A program made the translations under genes and the position numbers. A stretch of DNA of 37,785 nucleotides from Actinobaculum massiliense (lineage in GTDB: Bacteria; Actinomycetota; Actinomycetes; Actinomycetales; Actinomycetaceae), in the NCBI RefSeq assembly GCF_001457435.1, contig NZ_LN881714.1, positions 1 through 37,785 on the forward strand, read 5' to 3'. Every line of letters starts with the position of its first letter. Position 1 is the first letter of the stretch. Below are positions 7,808 to 16,177 of the stretch, in pieces. A model generated the notes under the pieces. It did no database searches. It was not told where the DNA came from and worked only from the letters and a program-made list of their open reading frames with translations.

Positions 7808-10800
7808 TTAACGTTGAGCTAAACGGCGCGCACGATCACGTGCCTGCAACGCTCCGCTGATACGGCCATCTACCAGGCGCCCGTCTACTCCGATTGTTCC
7901 GCTGATTTCGCCACCAACAAGGGTGAAGGTTGATGGGAAGTCGAGGGCGATGAGAGGTTGGGGTGGTGGCGGGGTGGACGCGATTTGGGAAACGAACCCT
8001 CCACTGGCATATCCGGGCATTGAGGCGACGAGTTCGTCCCAGTAGCGTGGGCCTGTTCGGTCGACGACGCGTTTGGGTACCACGTATTCGCCGGCGTGGA
8101 CGATGCCTGCCGGGTGGTACATGTTGCCTGGGCCCGTGTAACCGCCCGTCCAGTACGTGCGCTTGTTTTTGCTCGCCACGGGGATGTCGTTCCCGTCCAG
8201 ATTCACTTTGCGCGTGAATGTCGTCTCGTGCTTATTCGTGAAAATGTCGAGGATCTGGGTTGCCGGGTTATTCCTCGCGTACTGGACGACCGCGTTCACC
8301 GCGGCCAACGCGTGCTTGTTATCTCCTTGGATTTGGAGCATCGCGTCCCTGCGGGCGTTAATCTCCGCGACAACCTCGCCAAGCGTCACCGTCGTCGGGT
8401 CCTTGTTGCCAAGGATCGCGAGGATTCCTTCCGACGAATTAATGTCCGAAATAACGTCGGTGAGCTTCTTGTCCGCGTTATCCGAGTTGGCGAGGAGCTT
8501 CACCGTCCCGTCCGACATGTTCACCTCGGACGTGTAGGCGAGGAGTTCCGCCATTGCCGGGTCATCATTCGCGTTAATCGTGAATGTCCCGTCCGCCTGT
8601 CGTACCGCGTTGAGAGCCACCGCGAGCGCTTCCATCGCCGGGTCGTCGTTGGCGTTGATTGTTATTTGGCCGTCCTTGTTTTCCTTGACGAAAGACAAGA
8701 ACTGGTGGACTTGGTCGACAGCGTTCGACGCGTCCGCGTCAATCTTGATGACTGGGGATTCCATTTCGCCGATATACCCAACCGTCTTCTTGATTTGCTC
8801 AAGCTGTTGTGCGCTCCAACCGTAGGTGTCGGCCATGGCCTGCCATTTAGCGTTATATTCACCGATTTGAGCGTTGATTTCTGCTTGCGATTTTTTCTGC
8901 TCGCGCATGACGTTGAGGTTTTGCTCTTGTGCTTTAGCGATGTCTTGAAGGACCGTGAGCTGGTTACGGTTGGACCCGAGAATGTCGACAGTGCCACTCG
9001 AATCGAACGCGATAGCCGATCCGGACGCGAACAGTTCCTTAGCTTTTTCCATTGCGTCTGCCTCTGCATATACCGCGTCAATGCGTGCACGGGCGGACCG
9101 TGCTTCCTTTTCTCGGGCATTATTAGCGGCTTCGATAGCAGCGGCTTGTTCGCGTGCGGCTTGGGCGGCGGACCGGCGTGCTTTTTCTTCCGGAGGGATT
9201 GCTTCTTGTGCTTCGTTTGTCCGGTTCTTGATTTCTTGCAACCGCCCGGCGAGGTCCGAATATGTATTGGCCTGAACGAGGGTGGCTTTGATCTGCTTTT
9301 GCTGAGCAGGTGTCATCCCATCCATGGCCAACGCGGCCTCCAGGTTCGCGTTCGTGGCGCCCTCGGTAGCACCCTTCGTCGCATTGAGCTGTTTGATGTA
9401 TGCGTCGGCTTTAGGCCCACCTTCTGCGATTGCACGTACCAATTCGTTTTGCGTCACTCCCAGGAGACGTGACGCTTGAGTCAAATCGTCTACCCCGATC
9501 TGGTTGCGTACGAGGGATTCAACTTGGGCATCGACGGCACCGGAGCTGTTCGAGAATGCGACTTTGAGTTCCTCAGTTTTTTGGCGTAGCTCGGCCTGTT
9601 TTGCCGCATACGAGGAAATCGCGGCCGTAGCGATCGCGATACCGCCACTAATTGTCAATCCCATGGGACCGCCGAATGCGCCAAGGAGTGCCGCCCCGGC
9701 ACTCTTCGCCGCTCCCGCAATTTTTCCCATGCCCTTACTAATTCCTGTAGACATAGTCAGCTTTGCGGCACCCCAAAACTTCAATCCGCTGTCGTATGCG
9801 TCTCGGAATGTTGTGGCCACCGACAACATCGCATCAGTTACGTGTCTCGACACTTTTACGAGCCCACCCATATGACCTTTCAAGGCAAGCATCACCATCC
9901 CAGCCGCGAGCGCCGGGCCAGAAAGACCAGAGAGTGCCCCGGCTAGGGCGGATACTAGACGCACGAGCGGTACTAGGATGACTTCTACGAGTGGGGATAG
10001 CGCGACCAGCATTTGGCTAAAGGCTGTCGCTACTTTCACTGCTGCTTCGCTCATTGACTGTAATCCTGGCGCGGCTGCGCTCAGTACCCGGTTGATAAGC
10101 TCCATTCCTGTAAGCACGAGCTGGGAGAGGGAGCGTTTGAGTGGTTCGGAGCTTTCGAGGACGTTCGCAAATGCGTTGCGAACCGGATCGGAGGCAAGAG
10201 CCATGGCGCCTAGGCCTGCAACAACGGGGTTTATTGATAGGCCGAGTGCGGCAAGTGGCCCAGACTGGGTTGCCATCGCCGAAAGGGAGGCGGCAACTCC
10301 CGCAATAGGTGCTTTATATTGCGCAACAGTTTTAAACGCACTGGAAATATCTTCGACACCGATCGCTTCAATATTGGCACGAAGATTCTTAAGCGCCTCG
10401 GATACAGGCGCCGACCACTCGGTGAACGCCTTTTTCATCTCAGGTGAGAACGCTTTAACCTTCGCACCGATCGCACGTAGCACATCAGCAACCTGGTTAG
10501 CCCACTCGACAAGCGCACCGCCACCTTTCGGGTCGACAAGGGGTTCAGCGAGCATGGCACCTATGTCACGACGAGCCGCTTTGACCCGGTCAAGTGCACC
10601 GGCAAGCTGTTTCTTTAACCCCGCGGCCGCTCCCCCATATGCTTGCTGCATCCCTTTCGTCAGATAGTTGACGAAGTCGTCAGCAGAGATTTTCCCGTCG
10701 GTAATCATTTGGCGCACTTGTGCGCCCGTCTTCCCCATCTGGGAGCCAACCAATTCGGCAGCGTTCACTCCTCGCTGGCCGAGCTGCATCAGATCAGTTG

Positions 10801-11326
10801 CTGTCACCTTCCCTGCCGAACTGATCTGCGCGAGAACATAAACAATTTCGCTCATCTGCTGAGAACTACCACCGGTCGCAACCGTCGCGTCCTGCACAGC
10901 CCCCAGAATCGGGATAACCTTTTCCGCTTCAACCCCGAAACCGATCAACTGTTGCTGAGCCTTGAGCAACGCATCCTTACCAAACGGGGAGGTGGACGCG
11001 AATTTATCCATCCGTTGCATTTGTGCCTCAGCCGCCTGAGCCGAGCCGAGCAACGTTTCAAGCGCGCTACGCGTGTTCTGTTGCAACGCGTTGTAATCAA
11101 TCCCCGCTTTCATCGTGGTCACCGCGAGTGCGGTGCCGACTGCGGTGATGGTGTTGAGGGCGTTTCCGGCGATTTTTGCGGTGGTTTTGGTGGCTGTGCC
11201 GATGTTTTTCCAGGCTTTGGTGGTGGTTTTGGTGGTGTTTTCGGCGGCTTTTGCGGCTTCGTTCATGGCGCGGACGAAGTGGGTGATGTTTGCGCCGAGT
11301 CGTACTACTACTGAGCGGTCTGTCAT
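7808..11326 (-). CDS. Tail tape measure protein
   Basis: The product has 1172 residues and is the longest gene here, as expected for the protein that sets siphovirus tail length. Residues about 60-225 match the N-terminal tape-measure domain, including STSPFGKDALLKAQQQLIGF and SAGKVTATDLMQLGQRGVNA. Hydrophobic Ala/Gly/Leu-rich stretches follow between about 350 and 570, including likely membrane segments used at DNA entry. A charged helical region comes next. Residues about 885-1010 hold a short repeat with an ANDDPA-type core, twice well conserved and then degenerating. It starts 17 bases after the stop of the frameshifted chaperone. Confidence 0.93.
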   Translation of the reverse strand: MTDRSVVVRLGANITHFVRAMNEAAKAAENTTKTTTKAWKNIGTATKTTAKIAGNALNTITAVGTALAVTTMKAGIDYNALQQNTRSALETLLGSAQAAEAQMQRMDKFASTSPFGKDALLKAQQQLIGFGVEAEKVIPILGAVQDATVATGGSSQQMSEIVYVLAQISSAGKVTATDLMQLGQRGVNAAELVGSQMGKTGAQVRQMITDGKISADDFVNYLTKGMQQAYGGAAAGLKKQLAGALDRVKAARRDIGAMLAEPLVDPKGGGALVEWANQVADVLRAIGAKVKAFSPEMKKAFTEWSAPVSEALKNLRANIEAIGVEDISSAFKTVAQYKAPIAGVAASLSAMATQSGPLAALGLSINPVVAGLGAMALASDPVRNAFANVLESSEPLKRSLSQLVLTGMELINRVLSAAAPGLQSMSEAAVKVATAFSQMLVALSPLVEVILVPLVRLVSALAGALSGLSGPALAAGMVMLALKGHMGGLVKVSRHVTDAMLSVATTFRDAYDSGLKFWGAAKLTMSTGISKGMGKIAGAAKSAGAALLGAFGGPMGLTISGGIAIATAAISSYAAKQAELRQKTEELKVAFSNSSGAVDAQVESLVRNQIGVDDLTQASRLLGVTQNELVRAIAEGGPKADAYIKQLNATKGATEGATNANLEAALAMDGMTPAQQKQIKATLVQANTYSDLAGRLQEIKNRTNEAQEAIPPEEKARRSAAQAAREQAAAIEAANNAREKEARSARARIDAVYAEADAMEKAKELFASGSAIAFDSSGTVDILGSNRNQLTVLQDIAKAQEQNLNVMREQKKSQAEINAQIGEYNAKWQAMADTYGWSAQQLEQIKKTVGYIGEMESPVIKIDADASNAVDQVHQFLSFVKENKDGQITINANDDPAMEALAVALNAVRQADGTFTINANDDPAMAELLAYTSEVNMSDGTVKLLANSDNADKKLTDVISDINSSEGILAILGNKDPTTVTLGEVVAEINARRDAMLQIQGDNKHALAAVNAVVQYARNNPATQILDIFTNKHETTFTRKVNLDGNDIPVASKNKRTYWTGGYTGPGNMYHPAGIVHAGEYVVPKRVVDRTGPRYWDELVASMPGYASGGFVSQIASTPPPPQPLIALDFPSTFTLVGGEISGTIGVDGRLVDGRISGALQARDRARRLAQR

Positions 11327-11342
11327 GGTGGGTGTCTTTCTT

Positions 11343-11690
11343 TTATTCGCCGTCGTCGTGGATGTAGGGGGTGTGTCCGCTTTGGTGGGGGTTGTGTCGG
11401 TGGTGTTTGTCGAGTTGGTAGCATCCTTCGCACCATCCGGTTTTGACGGTTAGGTGTCCGGTGATGTCTTTTTGGGTGGTGCGGAAGCGGGATGTTCCGC
11501 AGCCGGTGCAGATGCTGGCTTCGTAGAGGATGAGGGCGGCGGCGAGGGTGCGGTCGGTGTGGTTCCAGTGGGGGCCGGGGTGGTAGGTTGCGAGGAATTC
11601 GGTGGGGCGGATGTGCCATTTGGCGGCGGCTTGGAGTTGGGTTACGATTCCGGTCCATCGTGGTTGGGCGAGGGTATGCGCCAGAAAGGG
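11343..11690 (-). CDS. Tail assembly chaperone, frameshift-dependent C-terminal part (T)
   Basis: This frame has no start codon of its own but encodes a credible protein of about 115 residues, expressed by -1 frameshifting from the gene at 11642-12211. It reads through RPFLAHTLAQPRWTGIVTQL, then AAALILYEASICTGCGTSRF, then TVKTGWCEGCYQLD. The pairs CTGC and CEGC suggest a zinc site, and the end is HDDGE. The slippery heptamer CCCTTTC (11684-11690, minus strand) is in the right register. The G-T fusion would be about 290 residues. Such fusions assist tape-measure folding and tail-tube assembly in siphoviruses. The reading in the third frame is Pro/His/Arg-rich and looks non-coding. Confidence 0.8.
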   Translation of the reverse strand, partial: PFLAHTLAQPRWTGIVTQLQAAAKWHIRPTEFLATYHPGPHWNHTDRTLAAALILYEASICTGCGTSRFRTTQKDITGHLTVKTGWCEGCYQLDKHHRHNPHQSGHTPYIHDDGE

Positions 11691-12211
11691 GCGTCGGGTC
11701 CGAGGGAGGCGAGTGAGGTGGCGACGGCTGTTTCGAATTCTTGGATGAGGTGGGTGGTTTGGATGGTGCCGATAGCGGTAAGGAATTTTGTGACGTCTGT
11801 GGGGTTGGGAAGGTTGGGGTGGGTCATGTAGTGGGAGAGCATGAAGGCTGCGTAGTTGGTGAAGTGTTCGTTGGGGATGCCTTGTCCGTTGAGGACTTTT
11901 TCGGGGTCGAGGTCGTTGGCTTTGCAGAAGTCGGTGACGGTTTCGCGGTATTTGTCTTGGTTGGGGGCGGTTATTTCGACGGTGAGCCAGGTGTTTTTGG
12001 CTTGGTTGATGAGTTTGCGTAGTTCTCGTTCGTCGGGGTCGCCTGCCATGGTTTGGTTGAGGGTGCCTGTGTCGATTTTTTCTTGGACGGTTTTTCGCAG
12101 GTGGTCGATTTTTGCGAGGAGTTTGCGGTCTTGGCAGATGTCGATGTAGCGGGTTTCTTCGGTGGCTCCGGCGATGAAGGCGGCGAGGTTGAAGGTTTTG
12201 GGGTCTGGCAT
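11642..12211 (-). CDS. Tail assembly chaperone G
   Basis: The product has 189 residues, mostly helical. It begins PDPKTFNLAAFIAGATEETR and contains DLDPEKVLNGQGIPNEHF and an AAFMLSHYMTHP segment. It lies between the major tail protein and the tape measure, where siphoviruses encode the short chaperone that is also extended by programmed frameshifting. Near its end the codons GCC CCT TTC provide a -1 slippery site. After slippage translation enters the frame described at 11343-11690. Without slippage it stops at 11642. Confidence 0.85.
   Translation of the reverse strand: MPDPKTFNLAAFIAGATEETRYIDICQDRKLLAKIDHLRKTVQEKIDTGTLNQTMAGDPDERELRKLINQAKNTWLTVEITAPNQDKYRETVTDFCKANDLDPEKVLNGQGIPNEHFTNYAAFMLSHYMTHPNLPNPTDVTKFLTAIGTIQTTHLIQEFETAVATSLASLGPDAPFWRIPSPNHDGPES
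11684..11690 (-). promoter_or_regulatory. -1 programmed ribosomal frameshift site CCCTTTC
   Basis: On the minus strand the bases read C CCT TTC in the frame of the chaperone gene, the canonical X XXY YYZ heptamer. Slipping back one base gives CCC TTT and continues into the 11343 frame, which stays open for about 115 codons. The site lies about 14 codons before the zero-frame stop. Confidence 0.8.
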
Positions 12212-12238
12212 TTTGTTTCCTTTGTTGGTGGGGTTGGC

Positions 12239-12266
12239 GAGGGCTACCCGGGTTCGGGTAGCCCTC
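12239..12266 (-). terminator. 12-bp hairpin between the major tail and chaperone genes
   Basis: A perfect 12-bp inverted repeat (12239-12250 with 12255-12266) encloses a 4-base loop. No T-run follows on the minus strand, so it is more likely an attenuator or mRNA-stabilising hairpin than a full terminator. It would keep the abundant tail-tube message above the chaperone message. Confidence 0.6.
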
Positions 12267-12280
12267 GTGTGTTGGGTGGG

Positions 12281-12823
12281 TTAGTTGGCTAGGACTTTGG
12301 CGCGGTGTGCGAATTTGCCGGTGGGTAGGAGCACGACGTTGTAGGCCGCGTCTTCACCGTTTTGGTCGGGCCGGTTTTGTGGGTAGTCGGTTGTGAATTG
12401 GTATACCTCTACCGTTTGGTCGGCTTTAAATTTTTCTGTGTAGGGTAGTGCGGATTTGGGGTCTTCGGGGACTCCGCCTCGTCGGACGATGTCGACTTTG
12501 ATGTCGGGGTCTTTGAAGATGGATGCGGCGCGTAGGTAGGCGGATTCGGTTTCGGTTGCGTCTTTGTCGCCTTCGCGTACGAGGGTGAATTCGCCTGCAT
12601 AGTTGGCGGCTCCTCGTCGGGTGGAGGCGGCTTTTTCGCAGAGGGTTTGTTTGCCTTGGACGGTTTCGGATGCGTTCATTCCGAGTGTGTATCCGGTGAC
12701 GACGGCGCAGGTGAAGTCGACGCCGTTTTCGAGTTCGTCAACAGTGGGTTTGGTGATGTCCTTGAGGCCTCCGACGACGGCGACGAGTCGCAGGATGTCT
12801 GAGTTGACGAGTTTGGAACTCAT
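12281..12823 (-). CDS. Major tail tube protein
   Basis: The product has 180 residues. It contains SSKLVNSDILRLVAVVGGLK at the N-terminus, a beta-rich core (GANYAGEFTLVREGDKDATE) and YNVVLLPTGKFAHRAKVLAN at the end. Length, beta content and position, after the tail terminator and just before the chaperone pair, fit the tube subunit that polymerises around the tape measure. A strong hairpin follows it, as often seen after highly expressed structural genes. The ATG overlaps the upstream small gene by four bases. Confidence 0.8.
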   Translation of the reverse strand: MSSKLVNSDILRLVAVVGGLKDITKPTVDELENGVDFTCAVVTGYTLGMNASETVQGKQTLCEKAASTRRGAANYAGEFTLVREGDKDATETESAYLRAASIFKDPDIKVDIVRRGGVPEDPKSALPYTEKFKADQTVEVYQFTTDYPQNRPDQNGEDAAYNVVLLPTGKFAHRAKVLAN

Positions 12824-13047
12824 TTGTTTGTCTCCTTTTTGGGTTGTGGCGTGGTGCCGGTTTTTGTGTTTGCCCTTCCCTTGTATTCGGGACAGGGGCG
12901 TGTGATTAGTCCTCCGCCGCAGCAGGCGTGGACTTGTTCGGTTTGGGGAGGGGTGGTGGTGAGGTCTGGGTTGAGGCGGATGGTATCGGGTGGGAGGGGT
13001 TCGAGTCGTTCTCCTGTTGATTTACGCCACACTTGTACATAGTCCAC
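12820..13047 (-). CDS. Small protein upstream of the tail tube gene, unknown
   Basis: The product has 75 residues and is not recognised as a family. It starts MDYVQVWRKSTGERLEPLPP and carries a Cys/Gly patch (HACCGGGLITRPCPEY) and a Lys/Thr-rich tail. It fits exactly between the tail terminator and the major tail gene, overlapping the latter by four bases, so it is probably translated. A structural or assembly role is only inferred from position. Confidence 0.55.
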   Translation of the reverse strand: MDYVQVWRKSTGERLEPLPPDTIRLNPDLTTTPPQTEQVHACCGGGLITRPCPEYKGRANTKTGTTPQPKKETNK

Positions 13048-13061
13048 GGTCTTCTCCTTCT

Positions 13062-13481
13062 TTATGTGTGCGCTTCGTATTGGGATATTTCAACGGCCGC
13101 TTCATGGGAGGCCATTGCTTGGACGGGTTCGAGGGCCCGTTCGAGGGTGTGGGCGATGCGTGACCCGGTGGGCGTGATTTTGCGGGTGGTGAGGTAGTCG
13201 CGGATGTGGCGGGATATGCGTCTGGCTTGCCGGTAGGCATCCCACGTATCAAAGTCCCCACCGGTTCGAACTATTGTTCGAATTTGGGCGGTAATGGTTT
13301 GAGTTTCGCCTTGCCCACCGAGTGTTACCGACGAGGCGAGGGGCGCGGAGAGGTTGACGATAATGTGGGTTTGGGTGCGGTCCTCTAGACGGACATTGGG
13401 GATACCGTCGTAGACGTCGATCCCTTCAGGTACAGCTTCGAGGATAAGGCCCATCATGATCTCGTCAATGCTTTGACCCAT
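13062..13481 (-). CDS. Tail terminator protein
   Basis: The product has 139 residues. An N-terminal helix (SIDEIMMGLILEAVPEGIDV) is followed by strands that include RTQTHIIVNLSAPLASSVTL and a helical segment (WDAYRQARRISRHIRDYLTT). This resembles DUF3168-like or gpU-like tail-completion proteins. These cap the tube and join it to the head. Gene order (after the HK97 gp10-like protein, before the tube) supports the call. Confidence 0.65.
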   Translation of the reverse strand: MGQSIDEIMMGLILEAVPEGIDVYDGIPNVRLEDRTQTHIIVNLSAPLASSVTLGGQGETQTITAQIRTIVRTGGDFDTWDAYRQARRISRHIRDYLTTRKITPTGSRIAHTLERALEPVQAMASHEAAVEISQYEAHT

Positions 13482-13490
13482 ATTTTTCTC

Positions 13491-13877
13491 CTACCAGGGT
13501 TTGGCGACCTTGCTCATATGAGTCACGAATTCCTTATATTCTTTTTCGAACGCGGGAATCAGGTGGGGCATAGCGGGCGAGGTCGCGGTCCCGAACTCGA
13601 GCAGATGGCCAAGAGATCCTTGTTTTCCTGTTTCAGGGCCGATTTCCGCGTATATCTTTTTACCCGTAGCAATAAAATCGTAGGTGATAGAGGTGGGATA
13701 GTAGCGAATGGCGGATTTGCCGGACATGAGCCCTTTAATTGTTTGTCGGGCGTCACGTTTAATGTTGATCGCGCCTTTTCTCACGCACTGGCGCATCTGA
13801 CGGATCGCTCCCCTGGGGGCTCTTCTAAGATCTTTCACCAGTGCATCTAACTCAGAGGTGTCGGTATACCCAGCCAT
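13491..13877 (-). CDS. HK97 gp10-like head-tail joining protein
   Basis: The product has 128 residues. It has the typical pattern of the family: SELDALVKDLRRAPRGAIRQ, a basic helix (GAINIKRDARQTIKG), SITYDFIATGKKIYAEIGPE and GSLGHLLEFGTATSPAMPHL near the C-terminus. The LEFGT and P.P.L segment is characteristic of gp10-like proteins. It is probably part of the neck between head completion and tail terminator. Its start abuts the stop of the preceding gene. Confidence 0.8.
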   Translation of the reverse strand: MAGYTDTSELDALVKDLRRAPRGAIRQMRQCVRKGAINIKRDARQTIKGLMSGKSAIRYYPTSITYDFIATGKKIYAEIGPETGKQGSLGHLLEFGTATSPAMPHLIPAFEKEYKEFVTHMSKVAKPW

Positions 13878-14246
13878 TCACATCACGCTTTCTACCTGGT
13901 AGCGGGCCGCCGAGTTTTGCGATCCAGGGGAAGCACCCCTCACCGTGAGGACGGTGCGGGCTAGTTGCGGGTCTCCCGATGTCACTTTGATCTGGTCGCC
14001 CTTAATAAGCACCGTCGACCACGGGAAATGTGCGATATTTTGTTGCATCGCGGTTTTCCCTCCCGCATCGGGCATCATCGCCGCGTTCGTGTTTGTTGTA
14101 CGCACACGAAATTTGCCCTCGTAGACGATAATGTCTTCCGATTTTTTCTCTGCCCGGTTATAGACCCGCCGGGTCACAATGCACGTATCAGTCATGCGTG
14201 CCTCAGCCGCACGCCGGCCCGCTTCCACAACAGTTTTAATACTCAT
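13878..14246 (-). CDS. Head closure protein
   Basis: The product has about 122 residues. I use the ATG at 14246 (MSIKTVVEAGRRAAEARM), which overlaps the upstream stop as ATGA. A GTG at 14261 would add five residues. The body is beta-rich with CIVTRRVYNRAEKKSEDIIV and IKVTSGDPQLARTVLTVRGA. Position after the gp15-like connector and before the gp10-like protein fits the stopper that seals the packaged head. The family link is by synteny and pattern. Confidence 0.65.
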   Translation of the reverse strand: MSIKTVVEAGRRAAEARMTDTCIVTRRVYNRAEKKSEDIIVYEGKFRVRTTNTNAAMMPDAGGKTAMQQNIAHFPWSTVLIKGDQIKVTSGDPQLARTVLTVRGASPGSQNSAARYQVESVM

Positions 14247-14683
14247 GGTGCTGGCACCCACGTCGTCGAATCAATCCACTGCCCAGCCGCTGGCCTTAGT
14301 GGGTGGGTGCGTATCGAGAAGGCTCCTTGTTGGCGTTCTTCAAACGGGGTAAGCAACTCCCATTCCTGATCGGTCAAGAAAATCTCGCCCCGCGAAAAGT
14401 CCCGGTTGAGCCGGTAAGAATAGTCATCAATCTGTTCGGATTGTTTCCCATCCGGGTTACGCAGCTTACGGATCACCGCGTTCGCTTCGACCATTCCCGC
14501 CACGTCCGTGCGGATCGCGCCTTGGGCTAAGAGCGTCTCGTAGTCAGGGATACGGGAAGTGATGAGGGCCGTCACGTCCCGGAGCCACGCGTTGACCTGC
14601 GCGATTTCTCCCGCGTCACTAATTGGCCGTCCTAACCGGTCAGCCACCGTCGCAATATTCGCAACCGTCACGGCCCCCACCAT
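14243..14683 (-). CDS. Head-tail connector (Gp15/Gp19-like)
   Basis: The product has 146 residues. The N-terminus is helical with ATVADRLGRPISDAGEIAQV and AWLRDVTALITSRIPDYETL. VRTDVAGMVEANAVIRKLRNP-like text follows (here IRTDVAGMVEANAVIRKLRN), then YSYRLNRDFSRGEIFLTDQE. This is characteristic of Gp19/Gp15-type adaptor proteins of actinophages, which dock on the portal. It directly follows the major capsid gene. Confidence 0.75.
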   Translation of the reverse strand: MVGAVTVANIATVADRLGRPISDAGEIAQVNAWLRDVTALITSRIPDYETLLAQGAIRTDVAGMVEANAVIRKLRNPDGKQSEQIDDYSYRLNRDFSRGEIFLTDQEWELLTPFEERQQGAFSIRTHPLRPAAGQWIDSTTWVPAP

Positions 14684-14702
14684 CCTTTCTTTCGTCTAGC
14701 GT

Positions 14703-15593
14703 TTATCGGCTTGTTGATCCGGTAGAGGCCGCGCTTGTGATCTGCACGAAGGACGCAGTATCGCGAACCCTGAACCCGATCTCTACCTCGGCACGCAACG
14801 CGAACATGTTGCGCTGCCACAAATTGAGCGGTTTACCATCCGTGTCCGTCAGCGTCGCTTCGGTGGCCATATCGAGGGAAATATCCTCGACCGTCCCGTA
14901 AGAGGCCGCGTTAGCGAAATCGCCCGCCAACCCGATAACACCTGCCGCGCTACGCGGCAACGCAATAATCGGTCGACCCAGGAACCGGCCAATCTCGCCC
15001 GTGCCCAACACGTCAGGGACAAACAACGGCCGCCCAGAGGCGTCGGTTGCTTCCATGAGCACGGCCTGCAACTCGGGAGTGGCAAGCCACGCAGAAACGT
15101 TCGCGTCATTACCCGCGATCGTGGTGAACACCTTCACCATCTTCTTATACGTATCCTTGCCATCGACCACGAGCTTTTGCGCATCAGAGAGCTGGTCGAA
15201 ATTATCCCCCGGCTTACTTTTGACTCCCATCACCGTCTTATCGAACGCAACCGCGAGCGCGTTGGGCAGTCGGCGTGCGCATTCGGCGTAGAGGGCGGCT
15301 TTGTCGCGGCGGAATTCGTTGGAGAAGGGGACGATGACCGCGAGTTTGTAGGGGGTCATGTCTTTTGCGGAGAAGGTGGGGCGGGCGACGGGTTTTTCTT
15401 CGGTTTCGGGTACCCAGTCGGCTTCTACGTCTCCGGTGATGGTTTGGACGGAGATGCCGGCTCCGGGGAGTGTGATTTTGCGTGATGCTTGCATGATTGC
15501 GGAGTCTTTGAGGGTTTTGGCCCAGATTTCGTCGGAGACGACTTTGTCGAGGATGACGCCTTGTGTTCCTCTGAATACGTCTTTGCCAGCCAT
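14703..15593 (-). CDS. Major capsid protein, HK97 fold
   Basis: The product has 296 residues. It begins with a flexible N-arm and carries HK97-type features: ADWVPETEEKPVARPTFSAK, then LAVIVPFSNEFRRDKAALYA (spine helix region), GRPIIALPRSAAGVIGLAGD, and FALRAEVEIGFRVRDTASFV near the C-terminus. It follows the scaffold gene and precedes the connectors. The N-arm is short, consistent with a separate scaffold protein rather than a fused delta domain. Confidence 0.9.
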   Translation of the reverse strand: MAGKDVFRGTQGVILDKVVSDEIWAKTLKDSAIMQASRKITLPGAGISVQTITGDVEADWVPETEEKPVARPTFSAKDMTPYKLAVIVPFSNEFRRDKAALYAECARRLPNALAVAFDKTVMGVKSKPGDNFDQLSDAQKLVVDGKDTYKKMVKVFTTIAGNDANVSAWLATPELQAVLMEATDASGRPLFVPDVLGTGEIGRFLGRPIIALPRSAAGVIGLAGDFANAASYGTVEDISLDMATEATLTDTDGKPLNLWQRNMFALRAEVEIGFRVRDTASFVQITSAASTGSTSR

Positions 15594-15608
15594 GAGCTAG
15601 TTTCCTTT

Positions 15609-16094
15609 CTAGTGTTTGTGGTTCTCGAGTGCTTCGAGTTTGTTTGTGAATGCTTGTAAGGGGGTTAGGTTGGGGCTTGTGTTGCCTGCTCCTTGTGTCA
15701 TGTCAGGTCGTAGCGGTTCAGGTGTGGTTGTGTGGGAGAGGTGGGTGGTGAGCCGGTCGGCTTGTTCACTCATTTCTTCCATGTTGTTGCCGGTGAGGAA
15801 GTCGATAAGGTCGGCGGGAAGGTTTTTCTCGAACGCAACCTGCCAGCGGGTTTTGTCTCGGTTGAGGTCCGCTAGTTGGGTTTGGGTTTGCGTTTGGGTT
15901 TTTTCCCACTCGGTTTTTGCTTCCTCGAACTGGGCCGTGAGGGCGGCTAGTTGCTCGGTTGCCTGTTTCGCTTGGGTTTGGGCTTGTTTGCGGGCTTCGC
16001 GCTCGGCTTGCAAGGCTTTTACCCCGCCTTCGCCTAGGTTTTCCGTTGAATCGCTCTGGGGTGTTTGGTTGGTTGGGGCGGTGCTGTCTGACAT
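15609..16094 (-). CDS. Capsid scaffolding protein
   Basis: The product has 161 residues. The core (about 25-90) is a Gln/Ala/Thr-rich coiled coil (LQAEREARKQAQTQAKQATE, then KTQTQTQTQLADLNRDKTRW). It is followed by a short folded part (LPADLIDFLTGNNMEEMSEQ) and a C-terminus ending TNKLEALENHKH. A helical, low-complexity protein directly before the capsid gene is typical of a phage scaffold, which guides procapsid assembly and is then removed. Confidence 0.8.
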   Translation of the reverse strand: MSDSTAPTNQTPQSDSTENLGEGGVKALQAEREARKQAQTQAKQATEQLAALTAQFEEAKTEWEKTQTQTQTQLADLNRDKTRWQVAFEKNLPADLIDFLTGNNMEEMSEQADRLTTHLSHTTTPEPLRPDMTQGAGNTSPNLTPLQAFTNKLEALENHKH

Positions 16095-16116
16095 GGGTGG
16101 TTCTCCAATCGCTGGG

Positions 16117-16151
16117 GATAATAAAACCCGCCTGGCATCGCGCCATGCGGG
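16117..16151 (-). terminator. Rho-independent terminator after the immunity cassette
   Basis: On the minus strand the stem CCCGC/GCGGG, with an inner TGGC/GCCA (147-151 with 127-131, and 142-145 with 133-136 of 16100), is followed by TTTTATTAT. It lies between the last immunity paralogue and the scaffold gene, where most phages have no terminator. It could separate the MuF and immunity transcript from the capsid genes, or end a lysogenic immunity transcript. Confidence 0.8.
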
Positions 16152-16177
16152 ACAACTAAAATATAGGGTTTAACGAG

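Noticed and set aside
8096-9472. Plus-strand frame of 458 codons inside the tape measure gene
   Set aside because: It is the antisense of a clear tape-measure protein. The translation is Arg/Val/Leu-rich without domain features and has no ribosome binding site.
11323-11658. Pro/His/Arg-rich minus frame of 111 codons at the tail chaperone end
   Set aside because: The neighbouring frame, reached by -1 slippage, reads as a proper protein with cysteine pairs. This frame looks like its shadow.
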